DNA from: an uncultured Neglectibacter sp. | Lineage (GTDB): Bacteria; Bacillota; Clostridia; Oscillospirales; Acutalibacteraceae | Assembly (NCBI GenBank): GCA_946554335.1 | Contig: CAMNSA010000002.1 | Coordinates: 124,001-188,000 of the forward strand | Length of the DNA: 64,000 nt | Direction: 5' to 3' | Notes under the pieces: generated by a model | Databases searched by the model: none | The model's input: only the letters and a program-made list of their open reading frames with translations | Told to the model about the DNA's origin: nothing | Translations under genes and position numbers: made by a program | Part shown: positions 62,426-64,000 of the stretch, piece by piece | Numbering within the stretch: position 1 is the stretch's first letter | How the letters are laid out: each line of letters begins with the position of its first letter

Positions 62426-62454
62426 GGAGCGCTGTCCCCGAAAGGATGATCCCA

Positions 62455-63771
62455 TTGCAGCGGTCCTATAGAAGAGTTTTCGGAGCGATCTCCCTTTTTA
62501 TTCTTTTTTGGGTCTTGTCGCAGCCAGTGGAAGCGCAGGAAAGCGGCAGACGGCAGGAGGTCAAGGGCTGGAGCCTTTCCTGCCGCCGGGAGGCAGATCT
62601 CAAGGAGGAAGGGTCGCGTGTTTTTGAAGTGAGCATAGAGGTGGAGGCAAAGCGGGAGAAAAAAGAGAACACGCTTTCCCGAATTTCCGCCGCCGAGCTT
62701 TCTTCAAATGCGGAAAAGCCTGAGAAAGAAGAAAAGGATGGCCGGGAGAAAAGGGGAGAACAGCCTCTTTCTGTCACTGTGCGTGAAACGCTGGACCCCC
62801 GTTTTTCCCTTTTGCCGTCGGAGGAGAGAAAGCTTAAAAGCGCCGGAGCGCAGATCGGGGAAAAGCCGGATGGATCTGTCTCCATCAGCTGGGAGGCAGC
62901 CTTTTCCGGGGAGGAGGAAACGCCTTGGAGCGCAGTCTTTTCCGTGCAGGCAAGAAAGGATTTTCCCGGGGGAAACGAGGTGCCGCTTTTCTCAGAGGAA
63001 AGCGGCGTGTATCAGAATGGCCGTCCCCTTTGGGAATTTTCCGAGTGCCTTTTGAACGTGCCTTTTTCTCTCCCGCTGTCCCCCTGTTCCCTCACTCTGT
63101 TTTTGGGGGAGAAGATCCCCAAAACCGTGAAAGGGAAAACATTGGAGGACCTGATGCTGTCAGGCAGCCCGGTAAATTGGTATGGGAAAGGGGAGACAGG
63201 GACGCTCTCGGTTTTTTGGAAAAAGCCTGATTCCACCCCGGTAGGGACTCTTTCTCAGCTGGGAGAGATCCGTCCGGTGGGGGATACGCAGTACGCCTTT
63301 TCCCTTTCCTATACGCCGTATGAGACAGGTAAAAAGGGGCTGGGGACCCCGGTGAAGGAGACGGAGGCCTCCTCCCTCCTGCGGGTGAATGTGGTAGAGG
63401 GGAGCCTAACCGTGCAGGCCGTGAGCGAAGGTAAAGGGGGGGCGCCCCCACTGTTCCTTTTGGAGTCAGATCAGCTTTCTCTTTACCGCTTGGGAGAATA
63501 CCGGAAAACCACGGCGGGCAGGACACTGTATCAGGCGGATTTTTCCGGACTCCCCTTTGACAAGTACCGGGTCACTCAGCTTTCCCCCGACTATGAAGAG
63601 GTCTCCGAGGAATATTGGGTGGGAGCCTGCCCCGGAAATGACACGGTAGACTTTCAAAGAGCCAGTGTGAAAACCTGGATGGAGCTTACCCCGAAGAAAA
63701 AGGGAACGGGCTTTGAAACCGGAATGAAAAGGGAAGCCTTTCATCTGTTTCCCCGGGACACTCTGTATTGA
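62455..63771 (+). CDS. Secreted or surface protein of unknown family
   Basis: The product (about 438 residues) starts with a signal peptide, QRSYRRVFGAISLFILFWVL, with probable cleavage after VEAQ. It is rich in Glu, Lys and Ser (residues about 60-110 are highly charged). It then shows beta-type sequence, including SVTVRETLDPRFSLLPSEE, which resembles the isopeptide or pilin-type repeats of Gram-positive adhesins. No sorting motif is visible. TTG 62455 sits eight bases after AAAGGA. It overlaps a signal peptidase gene, which fits a pilin-like operon, but this is inference. Confidence 0.6.
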   Translation: MQRSYRRVFGAISLFILFWVLSQPVEAQESGRRQEVKGWSLSCRREADLKEEGSRVFEVSIEVEAKREKKENTLSRISAAELSSNAEKPEKEEKDGREKRGEQPLSVTVRETLDPRFSLLPSEERKLKSAGAQIGEKPDGSVSISWEAAFSGEEETPWSAVFSVQARKDFPGGNEVPLFSEESGVYQNGRPLWEFSECLLNVPFSLPLSPCSLTLFLGEKIPKTVKGKTLEDLMLSGSPVNWYGKGETGTLSVFWKKPDSTPVGTLSQLGEIRPVGDTQYAFSLSYTPYETGKKGLGTPVKETEASSLLRVNVVEGSLTVQAVSEGKGGAPPLFLLESDQLSLYRLGEYRKTTAGRTLYQADFSGLPFDKYRVTQLSPDYEEVSEEYWVGACPGNDTVDFQRASVKTWMELTPKKKGTGFETGMKREAFHLFPRDTLY

Positions 63772-64000
63772 AGGGGCGGGACTTGTTCTGCCGGATTCCC
63801 CTGTGGATGTTCACCCTGTTGGGGGCCGTCCTTTTGCTGACGCGGCTTTTGGGGATTCGGATCTACGCGGTGGCAAGCGGCAGCATGGAGCCCGCCTATC
63901 AGGTGGGCGGCCTGATTTTCGTCCGGAAAACAGAGCCGGAAAAGATCCGGGAAGGAGACTGCATCACCTATCTGTTTCAGGAGAAGACCATTACCCATCG
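63768..64000 (+). CDS. Signal peptidase I, partial (SipW-like)
   Basis: The frame runs off the right edge and is not in the track. From TTG 63768, which overlaps the preceding stop, it reads FCRIPLWMFTLLGAVLLLTR, a membrane helix. Next comes YAVASGSMEPAYQVGGLIFV with the catalytic Ser in SGSMEP, and then EKIREGDCITYLF. This is the N-terminal third of a SipW/S26B-type signal peptidase. Such enzymes often process pilin or matrix proteins encoded beside them, which fits the upstream gene. The exact start is uncertain. Confidence 0.85.
   Translation, partial: MKGRDLFCRIPLWMFTLLGAVLLLTRLLGIRIYAVASGSMEPAYQVGGLIFVRKTEPEKIREGDCITYLFQEKTITH

Overview
The window looks like the chromosome of a low-G+C-lineage but fairly GC-rich anaerobic Gram-positive bacterium, most likely a gut Clostridia (Oscillospirales-like). 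This is inferred from the V-type ATPase operon, PPDK, the cdaA-cdaR pair, a glycyl-radical enzyme remnant, SLH debris, many TTG starts after strong Shine-Dalgarno sites, and a palindromic intergenic repeat of a kind I associate with that order. No rRNA, tRNA or CRISPR array was found.

Layout. 1-8.7 kb: a partial membrane protein, DUF421 protein, Na/Pi cotransporter, a fused IspD-IspF enzyme, DUF3343 plus cysteine desulfurase, and the c-di-AMP cyclase cdaA with its regulator cdaR. 8.8-17.5 kb: a complete nine-gene V-type ATPase operon on the minus strand (order H-I-K-E-C-F-A-B-D) with a consensus promoter; the K ring carries the residues that bind sodium in Enterococcus hirae. 17.7-23.0 kb, minus strand: a SurA/PrsA-like lipoprotein, mfd and pth. 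23.4-35.5 kb, plus strand: ppdK, an Sfp-type phosphopantetheinyl transferase, DUF4830 protein, RsuA-type pseudouridine synthase, an MsmX/UgpC-type ATPase, a PucR-type regulator, ftsE-ftsX (FtsE with a long acidic tail), greA and lysS.

35.52-48.34 kb: a 12.8-kb AT-richer integrated element just downstream of lysS, bounded by a near-perfect 27/28-bp repeat. It has a Tn916-type integrase and excisionase at the right end, an S24-type repressor, a MazF/PemK toxin and an integrase-fold protein that resembles MrpR-type phage regulators. It also has nucleotide-metabolism genes (NrdG-like activase, CPC/CHC ferredoxin-thioredoxin-reductase-like protein, AAA kinase, dUTPase) and a lysis-end pair. It reads as a larger phage that has been collapsed by internal deletions. 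A tail gene, an ERF recombinase, a primase, DnaE and NrdD are each cut short, and the DnaE PHP domain is joined in frame to the C-terminal glycyl-radical end of NrdD.

48.3-64 kb: a YccA/Bax-inhibitor membrane protein, a repeat-rich intergenic region, a divergent XRE regulator and SLOG protein sharing three operator-like sites, a diguanylate cyclase and a DUF4349 lipoprotein. These are followed by a catabolic-looking run of two tandem type-B carboxylesterases, a short FNT-type channel and a cytoplasmic GH92 glycosidase. The window ends with prfC (minus strand), a secreted protein and the start of a signal peptidase.
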